Source: Trichomonas vaginalis G3 (taxonomy: Eukaryota; Parabasalia; Trichomonadida; Trichomonadidae). From it: 64,000 nt of DNA. Of the stretch, positions 17,089 to 27,300 are shown piece by piece. The position numbers were made by a program, and so were the translations under genes. The stretch is taken from contig NC_067208.1 of the NCBI RefSeq assembly GCF_026262505.1, positions 3,977,962 to 4,041,961 of the forward strand, in the 5' to 3' direction. How positions within the stretch are numbered: position 1 is the stretch's first letter; each line of letters begins with the position of its first letter. The notes under the pieces were generated by a model. That model was not told where the DNA came from. It saw only the letters and a list, made by a program, of their open reading frames with translations, and made no database searches.

Positions 17089-19714
17089 ATGACTATTGCT
17101 GCATATGCGTATGAAACAAATGAAGCAAGAAGAGCACATGAACTAGTAAACGAAAACTCAACTTTAACCATTGAAGGCAATGATTTAGTCATTGACGATG
17201 GAAAAACTAAAAAAGTCATTGATTTCGATACTTTTAACACTTATGACCCATTCATTACAACAAGCAAGGTTCCCATCATAAATGATGGAACGGTGCAATA
17301 TATAAATTCTACAGTAGATGCCTCATTAGTGAAAGTATTAAATGTTCTCATTGAATTGTTAAAGAGCTTTCGATTTGACGACAACATTAAATGCCTAAAG
17401 AATTTAGTCATGAATGAGAAACAAATTCTCGGCGTTGCTGGTAGCAGTAATGATGTACACCTTATGACATTAGAATATTATAACGAACATAAAGATGAAC
17501 TGAAAGGAGAGAAGGGTGACACCGGACCTCAAGGACCACAAGGAATACAAGGAATACAAGGACCTCAAGGCGAAAACGGTTTGGATGGTGAAGATGGAAA
17601 GGATGGAAAAACTGCTAAATCATGGATATGGAACCTTATAAATACTGGTTTAACAGCTGCTTCATATGGAGTTCTTCAATACCAAATCGGAAAGATATGG
17701 GCAGTACTTGGTGAAGAAGTTTTAGATGACGTTAAAAATGCTTTGAACTTCATTTCAAATGGTTCGGATACTATTAAAACTTTATCTGGTTGGATGCAAG
17801 AAACAAGGAGTCAAATAGATACTGTAAGACGTATAGCAAACAATGCACGTACGGATTGGATACTTTACGAGAAGCACAAAATACACTAAAGGAAGCAAAT
17901 GATATTCTTGGCTCAGTATCAGACATGCATGAAGATTGGCTTAAAGGTATTGACAAATCTTTAAAAAATCACAGTCAGTCTATTGCTGACTACAAGAAAA
18001 GTATAGATTTTTTACATAGTGCTATGGACGTACATGATGGAAGCATAAGGAACTTACTTAATGCTAACAATAACTTACCAGGAACTATTAAAGCATTTAT
18101 AAAGTCCTTTGTAAAACCTGGTGCTCTAACATTTAGGTCTTTGAGAGCAAGAGCATTGAAGTCAAGAGATGCAGAGAAACTCCAACAGAAACTCCAGAAG
18201 AACCACCAAAACCAACAGCTAATGAAATATTGTTCGAATATTTTCCAAGGTACTCTGTTCTCATTGCATACATTCAAGAAATACTTAAGAAAGCAGACTT
18301 GACTTTAGGAGATGATGAAAGTTCTGTATATCTTTCGTTCCAGTTTCAAATAGCAGAACTTTTGAGACAGATATGCTTAATGTATGACAACATCTCTGAT
18401 TTCACAAGATATGATGACGACCATGACCCCGAACACGGTGAAGAAGAAGTTTTACAAACATCAATTAAGACAGGAAAGGTTTTAACTCAAAGTCTCATTA
18501 TTGACACCAAAGATGGCGAAGTGGACGTTCTTCAAGAGCTGAAGAAAAATACTTCTTCGGGAGGTGGTGGTAGGCATGAACTTGAAATAAATGAGATAGA
18601 AGAGAAATTAGCCGAAAAAGCAGATAAAAACCATGTTCATTATATAAGTTCAGACGAACAGATTATAACGGACTACCATGGATATTTAACACAGGATGAA
18701 CAAATAAGCACTGAAGATGTTAATGAAAGAAGATATAAATTCATTCGTGCTAAAGGTTATGACATAAGCTGTACTGTACAGTATGACACAGGTAAAGCAC
18801 AAGAAGCATTTGGTTATAACGATGAAATTTATGCCTCATACTTCTTTGTTAACGGTGTATTAGTTGAACCAAGATTTACATTGAGAGTTAAGGCAAAAAT
18901 AACTTTTGAAGATGCTATTAAAAGTAAAGCTGACAAAGATGAACTTGACGCAACGAACAAAGTTTTGAAATCTCATAAACACAATATCTCCGATATAAAT
19001 GAACTTCAAGCTACATTAAATAATAAAGCAGACAAAAACCATACACATGAATCCTTCACTACTGTTAGAGCAGACGACATAATATTGAACTTTGACCTTG
19101 GTTCAAGTGCACCATTAGAAAATCCAAGTACAAGCGTAAAAGATACTCTTAACAATTTAGATAACAGTTGCAGGAATATCGAAGATCATGCCAGAAACTT
19201 TGAAGCATATGAACTACCAACAATGTTAGATAAGAAAGCAGACAAAACAGAGCTTCAAACATTAAAGACTGAAATACTTCAAACATTATATCCTGTTGGT
19301 TCTATTTATACGTCAATGAACTCAACAAATCCAGCAAGTGTTTTAGGTTTTGGTACGTGGAAGCAGATTGTAGACAAATTCTTATACTGTGCTAGATATT
19401 CAAAGCAAACAGGAGGTTCGAAGAAAATTAAAGAAGCAAACCTTCCACCACACACTCATACAGGAACTACAAACACAACAGGTAATCATTCACATTCAAT
19501 AACAAAAAGAGGTTATACAAATCTTGCAGCGGGTTCGGATAGACAGGGAATGAATAGAAATGATATTTCAACTGACCCAGTAGATTCAAACGCAGGTATT
19601 TTCTGTGGAACCACAAGAAATCATTCACACACTTTCACAACAAATCCAACGGGTTCGGGTGCAGATTACATGCCACCATTTGTGACTGTATTCGCATGGT
19701 TCAGAGCTGCTTAA
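17089..19714 (+). pseudogene. Fibre protein region: collagen-like repeats and phage-type fibre tip, broken
   Basis: A 2.6-kb plus-strand region. Near its start (17,505-17,605) is a run of Gly-X-Y triplets (GDTGPQGPQGIQGIQGPQGE), a collagen-like trimeric stalk. Downstream come coiled stretches and repeated units of the KADKNHTH type. The end carries the tail-fibre tip signature: YPVGSIYTSMNSTNPASVLG, FGTWKQI, then a His/Thr-rich loop (PPHTHTGTTN) and FVTVFAWFRAA. This matches receptor-binding fibres of phages and large DNA viruses. About two breaks. It lies directly before the integrase gene. Confidence 0.75.
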
Positions 19715-19733
19715 AATCTTTAACTTTACATAA

Positions 19734-20819
19734 ATGAGCTTGAAAGAAGTATTCGAACAACATCCATGGAGGTCATTTAAGAAGTTCAATGAAGCAGCAA
19801 AAAGTTGGGGATTTACTAACAGAGCTGAAGTTAAAAAGTTCTTTGACAAAAATGTTGTACATCAAACAAAAATAAACCCTTACGACTACTTTTTACCAAT
19901 TTACTCCAACACTCCTGACGCATACCAATTTGACACTCTCATTCAAAGCAGAAAAGGAGGACATAAACCATTCCTCATCTTCATTAATGTTAACACTCGC
20001 AAAGCTTTTGCGTATATAATGATGAATAAAGGAACTCGTGAAGTGTTAAGAGTTTTACAAAAGTTTGTAGCAGAACATAGCCCAAGTACTTTAACATCAG
20101 ACCAAGACAGTGCATACCTCAGCAATGAAATCACAGACTTTCTCATTAAGCATAACATAACTCACTACACTACTGAAGACCATAACCATAACATACTCGG
20201 CATCATAAACCGCTTCATAAGGACTCTCAGAGATTTAAACCAAGAGCGAGACTTTACCGAAGAAACAATGAAACACTTTCTCGAAGTATATAATTCCTCA
20301 ACACATTCTACAACAGGACATACACCAAATTCAATGACACAACAACAAGAAGAAAAGTATATACAAAAGAAACGAAGCCAAACACAAAATATCAGAAATT
20401 CAACACAATTTACCCTCATTCCTGGTACAAAAGTTCGTGTAGTTCTTGACGACAAACCGTTGACAAAGAAACGTTTAAGGTTAAGTCGAAATTATTATAT
20501 CGTAGATTCAACGCAAGGTAATGGATATCTTATAAAAGCTGCTGACGACTCCATAGCATTTTACCCTCGTCATAAATTAGTCGAAAGTAGTAATGGCAAA
20601 CTTGCTAAAACCATTGACGAAGCAAAGCGAGGAGTGGTTATTGAAATACTTGGCTATAACACAAACGATGACACTTATAAAGTAAGATATGAAGGAGGCG
20701 TTGAAGATGTTATACCATCTAAGAACTTGAGAGAGTCGAAGCCAACACATCTGGGACCATTAGAGCGGGAGTATTGGAAAGACAAAAATATGCCAGAAAG
20801 AATAAGAAAATTCTTCTAA
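19734..20819 (+). CDS. Polinton DDE (retroviral-type) integrase
   Basis: 361 aa. The catalytic core spans about residues 60-220, with landmarks DAYQFDTL (near 63), FLIFINVNTRKAFAY, and LTSDQDSAYLS (near 120), as in rve-fold integrases that insert Polintons. The C-terminal domain (residues 285-330; RGVVIEILGYNTNDDTYKVR) has chromo/Tudor-like beta texture. A broken relative is at 59,575-60,520 in element C. The ATG lies 19 bases after the fibre region on the same strand. It reads as one open frame. Confidence 0.8.
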   Translation: MSLKEVFEQHPWRSFKKFNEAAKSWGFTNRAEVKKFFDKNVVHQTKINPYDYFLPIYSNTPDAYQFDTLIQSRKGGHKPFLIFINVNTRKAFAYIMMNKGTREVLRVLQKFVAEHSPSTLTSDQDSAYLSNEITDFLIKHNITHYTTEDHNHNILGIINRFIRTLRDLNQERDFTEETMKHFLEVYNSSTHSTTGHTPNSMTQQQEEKYIQKKRSQTQNIRNSTQFTLIPGTKVRVVLDDKPLTKKRLRLSRNYYIVDSTQGNGYLIKAADDSIAFYPRHKLVESSNGKLAKTIDEAKRGVVIEILGYNTNDDTYKVRYEGGVEDVIPSKNLRESKPTHLGPLEREYWKDKNMPERIRKFF

Positions 20820-21045
20820 ACTTTTTCATTAGATGTAAATCAGACATGAACGAGAACAGTCATGATATCATTAATGGTACCATTTATTTACACCAAAAAT
20901 AAAGTTTATGTTAGAATGTTAGATCTAACACGTTTTCTAACCACTTTTCTAACCTCATTTCTACCCTCATGAATTTCCTTAAGACAGAAAAAATAACGTT
21001 AGTTTTATTTTTTTCTAACTTTTTATCTTGTAGGTAAGAACAGAA
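20820..21045. promoter_or_regulatory. Leader before the first KilA-N gene
   Basis: Contains spaced TTCTAACC/TTCTACCC repeats (20,925-20,970) that recur inverted at 21,835-21,880, and the AT motif AAAAAATAACGTTAGTTTTA (20,988-21,007). The ATG is preceded by AAGAACAGAA, exactly as in the second KilA-N gene. The two leaders are clearly related. Confidence 0.55.
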
Positions 21046-21711
21046 ATGTCAGTCGAAGCAAAAACATTCACTAACAAATCTAATGGCGAAACATTCACAA
21101 AAGGCACTTATAACGGTATTGAAGTCTTACGTAGAGACAAGGATGGTTATATAAATGCAACAAAGATGGCAAGAGAAGCAGGAAAGTTAAACCATTTAAA
21201 CAGATTTCTCAATAGTGCTAAAATGCAGGAAATTCTTGAGTTTTGGTTGAAAGAATACGGTCGAGCCAAAAGTGGCTCGACCTCAAAACAAGCATTTTAT
21301 GAGCTTACTAAGGGTGTTATAAATGAATTCAAAGGTATTTACATACATCCTGACTTCGTTCATTTTGTTGCTGAATGGTGCTCTGTAAAGTATGCATTTT
21401 ATGTCAAAGATATTATGGACTCCATAGACAAGAAAGTTCATGAGAAGTTAGATGAAGAAGAACTCGAAGATACAGTAGAGAATGCAAAACATTTGTTTGA
21501 AGAAGAAGTTAGAAAAATGCATGAAAAACAATTAGAACATGAACGTGAGATATGTTATGGTTATAGAGATTCTCCATACGAACTAGACCAATGGGAACAA
21601 GAAGATTTAAAGAGAGAATTTAGAGAATATGAACTCGCTAAGATAGCATTAGAAGCTGCAGAAAAGAAGTTAAAAGTTTGGGGTCGTTTTGTACAAAAAT
21701 ATTGTGAGTAA
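21046..21711 (+). CDS. KilA-N domain protein 1
   Basis: 221 aa. Residues 20-115 form a KilA-N domain: YNGIEVLRRDKDGYINATKM, AREAGK, then IYIHPDFVHFVAEWCSVKYA, all typical landmarks. The C-terminal 80 residues are a charged coiled coil. KilA-N domains bind DNA and are common in large DNA viruses and their relatives. A 24-bp hairpin (21,259-21,282) is read in frame as part of YGRAKSGSTSKQ. It has the same leader type as the next KilA-N gene, about 940 bases away, so the two are probably co-regulated. Looks whole. Confidence 0.8.
   Translation: MSVEAKTFTNKSNGETFTKGTYNGIEVLRRDKDGYINATKMAREAGKLNHLNRFLNSAKMQEILEFWLKEYGRAKSGSTSKQAFYELTKGVINEFKGIYIHPDFVHFVAEWCSVKYAFYVKDIMDSIDKKVHEKLDEEELEDTVENAKHLFEEEVRKMHEKQLEHEREICYGYRDSPYELDQWEQEDLKREFREYELAKIALEAAEKKLKVWGRFVQKYCE
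21259..21282. repeat. In-frame 24-bp hairpin in KilA-N gene 1
   Basis: GGTCGAGCCA-AAAG-TGGCTCGACC: a perfect 10-bp stem with a 4-nt loop, eight codons long, in a variable loop of the KilA-N domain. Confidence 0.85.
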
Positions 21712-22649
21712 ATGAACTCATTATTTTTGCTGAATTCGTGAGATTCTGAGTAAAATGGCATATGGCATGTGTCAAACCGTTGAGTTTTCACAAAATTCCA
21801 AAAATAACGTTTACCATGTAAAACGGTTATAAATAATGAGGGTAGAATTCGTGGTAGAAATTAGGTTAGATATACCCATCTACCCTAAAAATTATTTTTG
21901 CTGAATTCAGCACAAAATTCTGAGTAAAATGACATATGGCACGTGTCAAACTGTTGAGTTTTCACAAATTTTAAAAATTGCTGCGGAAAGTTCGTCAAAA
22001 AAGTGAAGGTTCCCGACGGTTTCAAACCGCCATACTTTACATGAAGATAGTTTACAATGTCAACTAAATATCATGTACGATAGAAACAGTTATGTAAAGT
22101 TTACATTTTGTAAAGTTTTGTCTTGAATCAGGACAAGTCTTGTATTTTTTCAGAACAAGTCTTGTATTTTTTCAAGACAAATCTTGTCCTGATTCAGAAC
22201 AAGACTTGCACTTTTTAGTCAGTTTTTCTTGTAAAGTTCTCAAATTTGAGAACAATTGTCCTGATTCAAGACAAGTCTTGCACTTTTTCAGGAAATCCTA
22301 TCGTCCAACTTTACAAATGTCACTTTTCAACATGATTGCATTTTGGTCGGGGAACAACTTTCTCTCATTTTGTCACTTTTTCTATCGTCGTGTTTTGTCA
22401 CTTTCCCCTCAGGGTGTGTGTCAGAAAATATCCAAAATCTTTATAGCCTCGTATCTCCTTCAATTCTTGACGGTTTGACATGTATGACACACCATTCAAT
22501 TCAGAATTATGTGCTGAATCTTATGACCTTCATTTGTTCGTGACTTCTTTTCACATATGTAACCATGAATTTTTAACATTTCTTTAACACAGAAAAATAA
22601 AGTTAGTTTTATTTTTATTTATTTTTTTATTTTGTATGTAAGAACAGAA
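21712..22649. promoter_or_regulatory. Repeat-rich non-coding region between the KilA-N genes
   Basis: About 940 bases without a gene. Two diverged copies, about 170 bases apart (21,727-21,810 and 21,895-21,980), share CATATGGCAYGTGTCAAAC and GTTGAGTTTTCACAAA. From 22,118 to 22,300, four or five units of ACAAGTCTTGT and its variants alternate with T-runs. CGGTTTCAAACCG near 22,016 is a small palindrome. The 3' part (22,590-22,649) repeats the KilA-N leader. It could be a promoter block, an operator array or a replication-associated region; I cannot tell which. Confidence 0.6.
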
Positions 22650-23477
22650 ATGTCAACATTAGAGAACACAACAACTGCTATCGTTCATGAAGCCATAAAT
22701 GAAGAATACGAATACATACAATATAACAAACAACTTCGCCTCATTCGTTCGGTCAAAGATGACATGTACCAAATGCAAAGTATAATGAATGCTCTTCGTT
22801 CTACAAAGCAAGCATATCATTGGTTTGAAAACCAACAGACAAAAGAACTTTTAGAAGAATTTCCTCATATGATTGCTTCCCTCGGAAAACCGGGGGAAGA
22901 GATTCCGTATGAAAATCGCAAGAATTTGGCTCCTGGTTTGAAAGGTTATTATGTTCATAGACTTTTAGTAAACGCTGTAGCAATGTGGGCTTCACCTCGT
23001 TATGCTTGTTATATTTTCATGATGTTAGATGAACTATATAAAGCAGAACGTGAAGATATGGAAAAGAAACTTCAAGCAAAAGATGAAGTCATTGAATCCA
23101 AAGACAAAAGCATACAGAAAAGAATACCGCGTTCGGTACCAAAAGGAAAGGAAAAGAGTTATAAGTATATGATATATACTGAAGAGATGGAAAATGAAGA
23201 AGATAAAGATATGGTTATGTTGCATTTAGTGAGAAGAAACAACAAGAGCTTTTATGACTTAGCTAAGATATATAAATCTGATAGAAACTGGTTCTATCGT
23301 GAAAACTTACCGATTTCAATGACACCGAATGCGCAAATAAAGGAAATTGTCAAAAATACTCTTCCTCAAACACACTATGACATCAAAGGTTGCACAATAC
23401 TTACATTCAAAGAAGACTTAACATTACTGAAGGAAAAAATAACAGAATATTTCGATAACTTCAAAGAGGAAGAATAA
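22650..23477 (+). CDS. KilA-N domain protein 2 with C-terminal coiled and globular part
   Basis: 275 aa from the ATG at 22,650 (MSTLENTTTAIVHEAINEEY); an in-frame TTG 18 bases upstream is less likely. Residues 25-125 are KilA-N-like, ending with YYVHRLLVNAVAMWASPRYA. A Lys/Glu-rich helix follows (residues 128-160). The last 110 residues form a separate domain (YKYMIYTEEMENEEDKDMVM…) like C-terminal domains attached to viral KilA-N proteins. An in-frame 24-bp hairpin lies at 22,876-22,899. A partial inverted twin is at 11,267-11,740. Looks whole. Confidence 0.75.
   Translation: MSTLENTTTAIVHEAINEEYEYIQYNKQLRLIRSVKDDMYQMQSIMNALRSTKQAYHWFENQQTKELLEEFPHMIASLGKPGEEIPYENRKNLAPGLKGYYVHRLLVNAVAMWASPRYACYIFMMLDELYKAEREDMEKKLQAKDEVIESKDKSIQKRIPRSVPKGKEKSYKYMIYTEEMENEEDKDMVMLHLVRRNNKSFYDLAKIYKSDRNWFYRENLPISMTPNAQIKEIVKNTLPQTHYDIKGCTILTFKEDLTLLKEKITEYFDNFKEEE
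22876..22899. repeat. In-frame 24-bp hairpin in KilA-N gene 2
   Basis: CTTCCCTCGG-AAAA-CCGGGGGAAG: a 10-bp stem with one G-T pair and a 4-nt loop, the same size and layout as the hairpin in KilA-N gene 1; peptide ASLGKPGEEI. Confidence 0.8.
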
Positions 23478-23533
23478 AAAAATCTAAGCTAATTTTATTT
23501 TTTTTTATAAAATTTTATCTCATATGAAAGAAC

Positions 23534-23749
23534 ATGAATTTAGAATATTCGGAACTCATGACAGAAGAAGAGAACGAACAACATGTAAAAGATTATGCAA
23601 AATTTCTGAAGACATACAAAGCATTTAAACAATATCTAAATGCTTCTAAAGATTATGCAAAATTTCTGAAGGTATATAAAGCTTATGAAAAAGCGTATGA
23701 AAAGTTTATACATTGGGGAATTGTTGTAAAATATCCATATGAAGACTAA
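23534..23749 (+). CDS. 71-aa Polinton ORF (long form, internal duplication)
   Basis: Starts MNLEYSELMTEEENEQHVKD. The segment DYAKFLKTYKA is repeated as DYAKFLKVYKA after about 20 residues; the piece A twin (11,057-11,212) has only one copy. Helical and charged, no family recognised. It sits between KilA-N gene 2 and the convergent 157-aa gene. Looks whole. Confidence 0.55.
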   Translation: MNLEYSELMTEEENEQHVKDYAKFLKTYKAFKQYLNASKDYAKFLKVYKAYEKAYEKFIHWGIVVKYPYED

Positions 23750-23767
23750 CCAAAAATATATTTTTGC

Positions 23768-24241
23768 TTAAATGACGTCAGGGTCAATTTCTTCAACCAT
23801 TTCACTTTCTTCGTCAATGTCAATAGAAGCTTCTTCAACCTTTGGTAAGAATTTCTGTATAACATCTTTGTTCGTTATTGTCTTCAGAGATGAAGGATAA
23901 TATTTCACATTTGTTTCACCCTTCTTATATTCTTTCTGTTCGGAAAGATTTAAAGCAATACTGAAGAAGTCAATGTTAGAGTTCTTTATGACAGTATAAT
24001 GAGTATCTTTGACATTCACGAAGAAACTCTTTTGTTTCAAAACTACTGCTAACTCTTGTGAAGTATAACGTTTGCGGTCAATGACGATAGCTAATGGTCT
24101 GACATACTGACCAAACTTAGATTCTTTCACAAACTTCTTGTTAAAGATAACATTAACATTTGAAGCATTATTGAACTCATTCTTGATGGCAGTAGCGAGA
24201 GCATTGTATGAAAAGAACTTGCAATCTTGCATGTGTTTCAT
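23768..24241 (-). CDS. 157-aa conserved Polinton ORF beside the polymerase
   Basis: Starts MKHMQDCKFFSYNALATAIK, contains the basic stretch VIFNKKFVKESKFGQYVRPL, and ends with a 25-residue acidic tail (IDIDEESEMVEEIDPDVI). It is divergent from the polymerase gene with 90 AT-rich bases between the ATGs, an arrangement conserved in both copies. No known domain recognised. A terminal protein or a DNA-binding accessory to protein-primed replication would fit the position but is unproven. The twin at 9798-11,037 is interrupted by a MITE. Looks whole here. Confidence 0.65.
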   Translation of the reverse strand: MKHMQDCKFFSYNALATAIKNEFNNASNVNVIFNKKFVKESKFGQYVRPLAIVIDRKRYTSQELAVVLKQKSFFVNVKDTHYTVIKNSNIDFFSIALNLSEQKEYKKGETNVKYYPSSLKTITNKDVIQKFLPKVEEASIDIDEESEMVEEIDPDVI

Positions 24242-24331
24242 TAAAATAAAAATATTAAATTATTTTGAAAAATAACTTAAAAAATCTAATCTAATTTTTT
24301 CAAAAAAATATTTTTTTATTTCCTACTAAAG

Positions 24332-27300
24332 ATGTATCGGAAGTTGTCTAAGTTAGAACACTCGGAAATAAAACAACTTCTTACAGAAGCTAATATAGAT
24401 GTTGCAAAGCATTACGCAACAAACAAAAAAGCACTCGCTGACATCCTCAATGACTATAATGGTGCAATAAGTTATGATAGAATTCATGAGTTCATAAAGC
24501 CGCAACGCGGCGAGGACGAAGTCCATGCAAGAGCATTTCCTTTAAATGACGTTGCTATTGACTTATATCATAGACGTTCAGTACCTCATGAAGTAAGAAG
24601 AGAAATGTTTGACATAACAAATGCAAACGTTGGTGAAACAAGAAGAAGAGACGACACACTGAAACAACAGAGAAGAGAGATGTTTAAGAGCGCTATAGAA
24701 CAAGTTCGCAAAGCTAACGATGTCATTCGTTCCATTGACGACAAACCAAAAGAAGGTGAGAGATGGTTAAAGAAAGATGAAGAGAATAGGAAGAGAAATG
24801 TGAAGTCAGGCAATAGACTCATTGACTTTAACATCGAAGCTTTAGATGAACCAAACAGAGACTACTTACACAAACATTTCGGTAAGGTTTTCATGAGACT
24901 CTTAGAGAAGATTAAAATAAACTCCCAACAAAGATGGATGGTATGTTATAAACTTGGTGGAAAGTATGAATGTTCTACGTTAAACCTCAATAATATTGGA
25001 ACATTACTACATCAGCTCTTGAAGGAGAACTTTATATCAGAGATAGAAGCAAATGCTGCAGGTATTGTTGAAATGCACTATGACTTCTTCTTGACAAACA
25101 TAAAGAATCTTACTGAAATAAAGATGTATGATTTAACAGAATATGAAGGCTTAACGATGTCAGATGTAAAGAAAGGCAAACCAAAAAAGAGACCATATAG
25201 AGATGAAAGCACACTGACAAATGACCAGAAAGCCATTTTGGAAGCTCTTAAGCAAACAGGAAACCCAGCACTTATAGAAAGCTTTTGGAAAGATAATGGT
25301 GAAAAGAAGTTTTATAAGAAGAGAAGCGGTCAGTTCTGGAAGTATCTTTGCACATTACCTATAAATCTTGAACGCTACCAAATCTTCAATGAACTGAACA
25401 AAAGAACTGCAACACTTATGACAGAAGATAACTGCTTCGTTTATGCTTGCATTCAGGCTGGAGTAAATGAAGAAACTATTGACCACATGAGAGAAGTCAT
25501 TCGTGTTAGAGACTTTCCTCAAAGTAAAGTACAAGAAATTTCTGACGCAACTGGTATAGCATTTAATGTTACCATTGGTTATTTCAATGACTCAAGACAT
25601 AATGAAATAAAGAGATATATACCAAAAGAATGTGAAACTGTTCGAACTATTGACTTACTTCTTGTTGAAGACCACTACATGCTAAATGAAAGACTTCCAA
25701 TGACAACATATTTCATTCGCAACTATATAGAAATCTTGAAGGAGTGTGGTGGAATGAACATTGAGAAACAGATGAAGATTTATACAAAGAGAGAAGATAA
25801 ATATGTAGTTCGCATGGATAGAACTACACCGCTATGGGATGTTATGAAAACATTGTGGGAGTGCAAATATTTCGAACCTATTTCTTATGGAGAACTTTTC
25901 ACATATACGACTGACTTATATAAACAGAACCTTGCACCATTTAAAGATTTGACATATGCTCCAAAGTATTGTGTACAACTGAAGAAGAAAGCAGAGTCAA
26001 AAGAAGTAAATAAAGCTAAATGTAAGTTCATTCCTGAGCATGTTTTCTTTGCTGACTTTGAGTGTAGCACAGACGGCTTTCATAAAGCTTTTAACATCTG
26101 TTACGACAGTGAAGATGGTTCAGTGAGTGAAAGCATATGGGGTCAAAACTGTGCAACAGAATTTTTGGAACGACTTCCTGACAAGAGTTTAATATATTTC
26201 CATAACCTCAGCTATGATATAAACTTCATCTTAAGACACATGACAGAAGTGAAAGGAACTCCCATCATTAAAGGTTCACGAACAATGCAAATAACTGGTT
26301 TATATAAAGGACGGGCAATTATTATAAAAGACTCTTACAGTGTTATAAATAAGAAGCTTAAACTATTTCCTGCTATGTTTAACTTACAAACAGGACCGAA
26401 AGAAGTATTTCCATATAACTACTACAGCAGTACTTTGTTAGCAAATGACAACAGAACTGGTGTCATTTCTGAAGCATGTAAGTTTATCCAGGATGCAGAT
26501 ACATTTATGAAAAACATAGATTCCATCAAAGGTTGCAGAATAGATGAAAACCATTTCGACTTAGAAAAATATAGCACGTTTTACTGCAAACAAGATGTAA
26601 GAATTTTAAGAGAAGGTTTTGTTAAGTTCCGCAATGACATATTGAAAGAATTTGATTTAAACGTTTATGACTACGTTAGTATTTGTTCTATTGCTAACAA
26701 ATTGTTTGAGAACAGAGTGTACTTCCCGAATGGAAATTTATATGACCTCTCAAATAAACCAAGAGAATTTATTTCGAGATGCATTCAAGGTGGAAGATGT
26801 ATGCTGTCAGATAACATGAAACAAAAGAGCGAAAAGAAACTCATTGCTGACTTCGACGCTGTTTCATTATATCCATCAGCTATAGCAAGACTTTATACTT
26901 TAGAAGGAATTCCAAAGGTTATGAAGGATGAGATGCTAAGCACAGAGTATCTCATGAGACATTTATTCGATGACGACCAAAAGGAACCCATTGGTGAAAA
27001 GTTTATGTCTGGCTTCTTTGTTCTCATTAAGATAACAGAGATTGGAATACATAGACACTTTCCTTTAATAGTTTGTGACCCTGAACTAAATCCAGAACTT
27101 AACGTTCCCAGAAGTTCAAACACTTGCTGTTTAATGTATGTTGACCATATAACATTACAAGACCTCATAAAATATCAAGGTGTCAAATGTGAAGTGTTGC
27201 AAGGATACTATTACGATGGAAACAGAGATATTAGAATAAGAGATGAAGTAAAGAAGTTGTTTGAGTTAAGGTTAAAGTATAAGAAAGAAGGAAATCCTTT

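Noticed and set aside
19734-20819. LTR retrotransposon or retrovirus suggested by the retroviral-type integrase
   Set aside because: No reverse transcriptase, gag or LTRs nearby; the integrase sits with packaging ATPase, fibre and protein-primed polymerase, which is the Polinton set.
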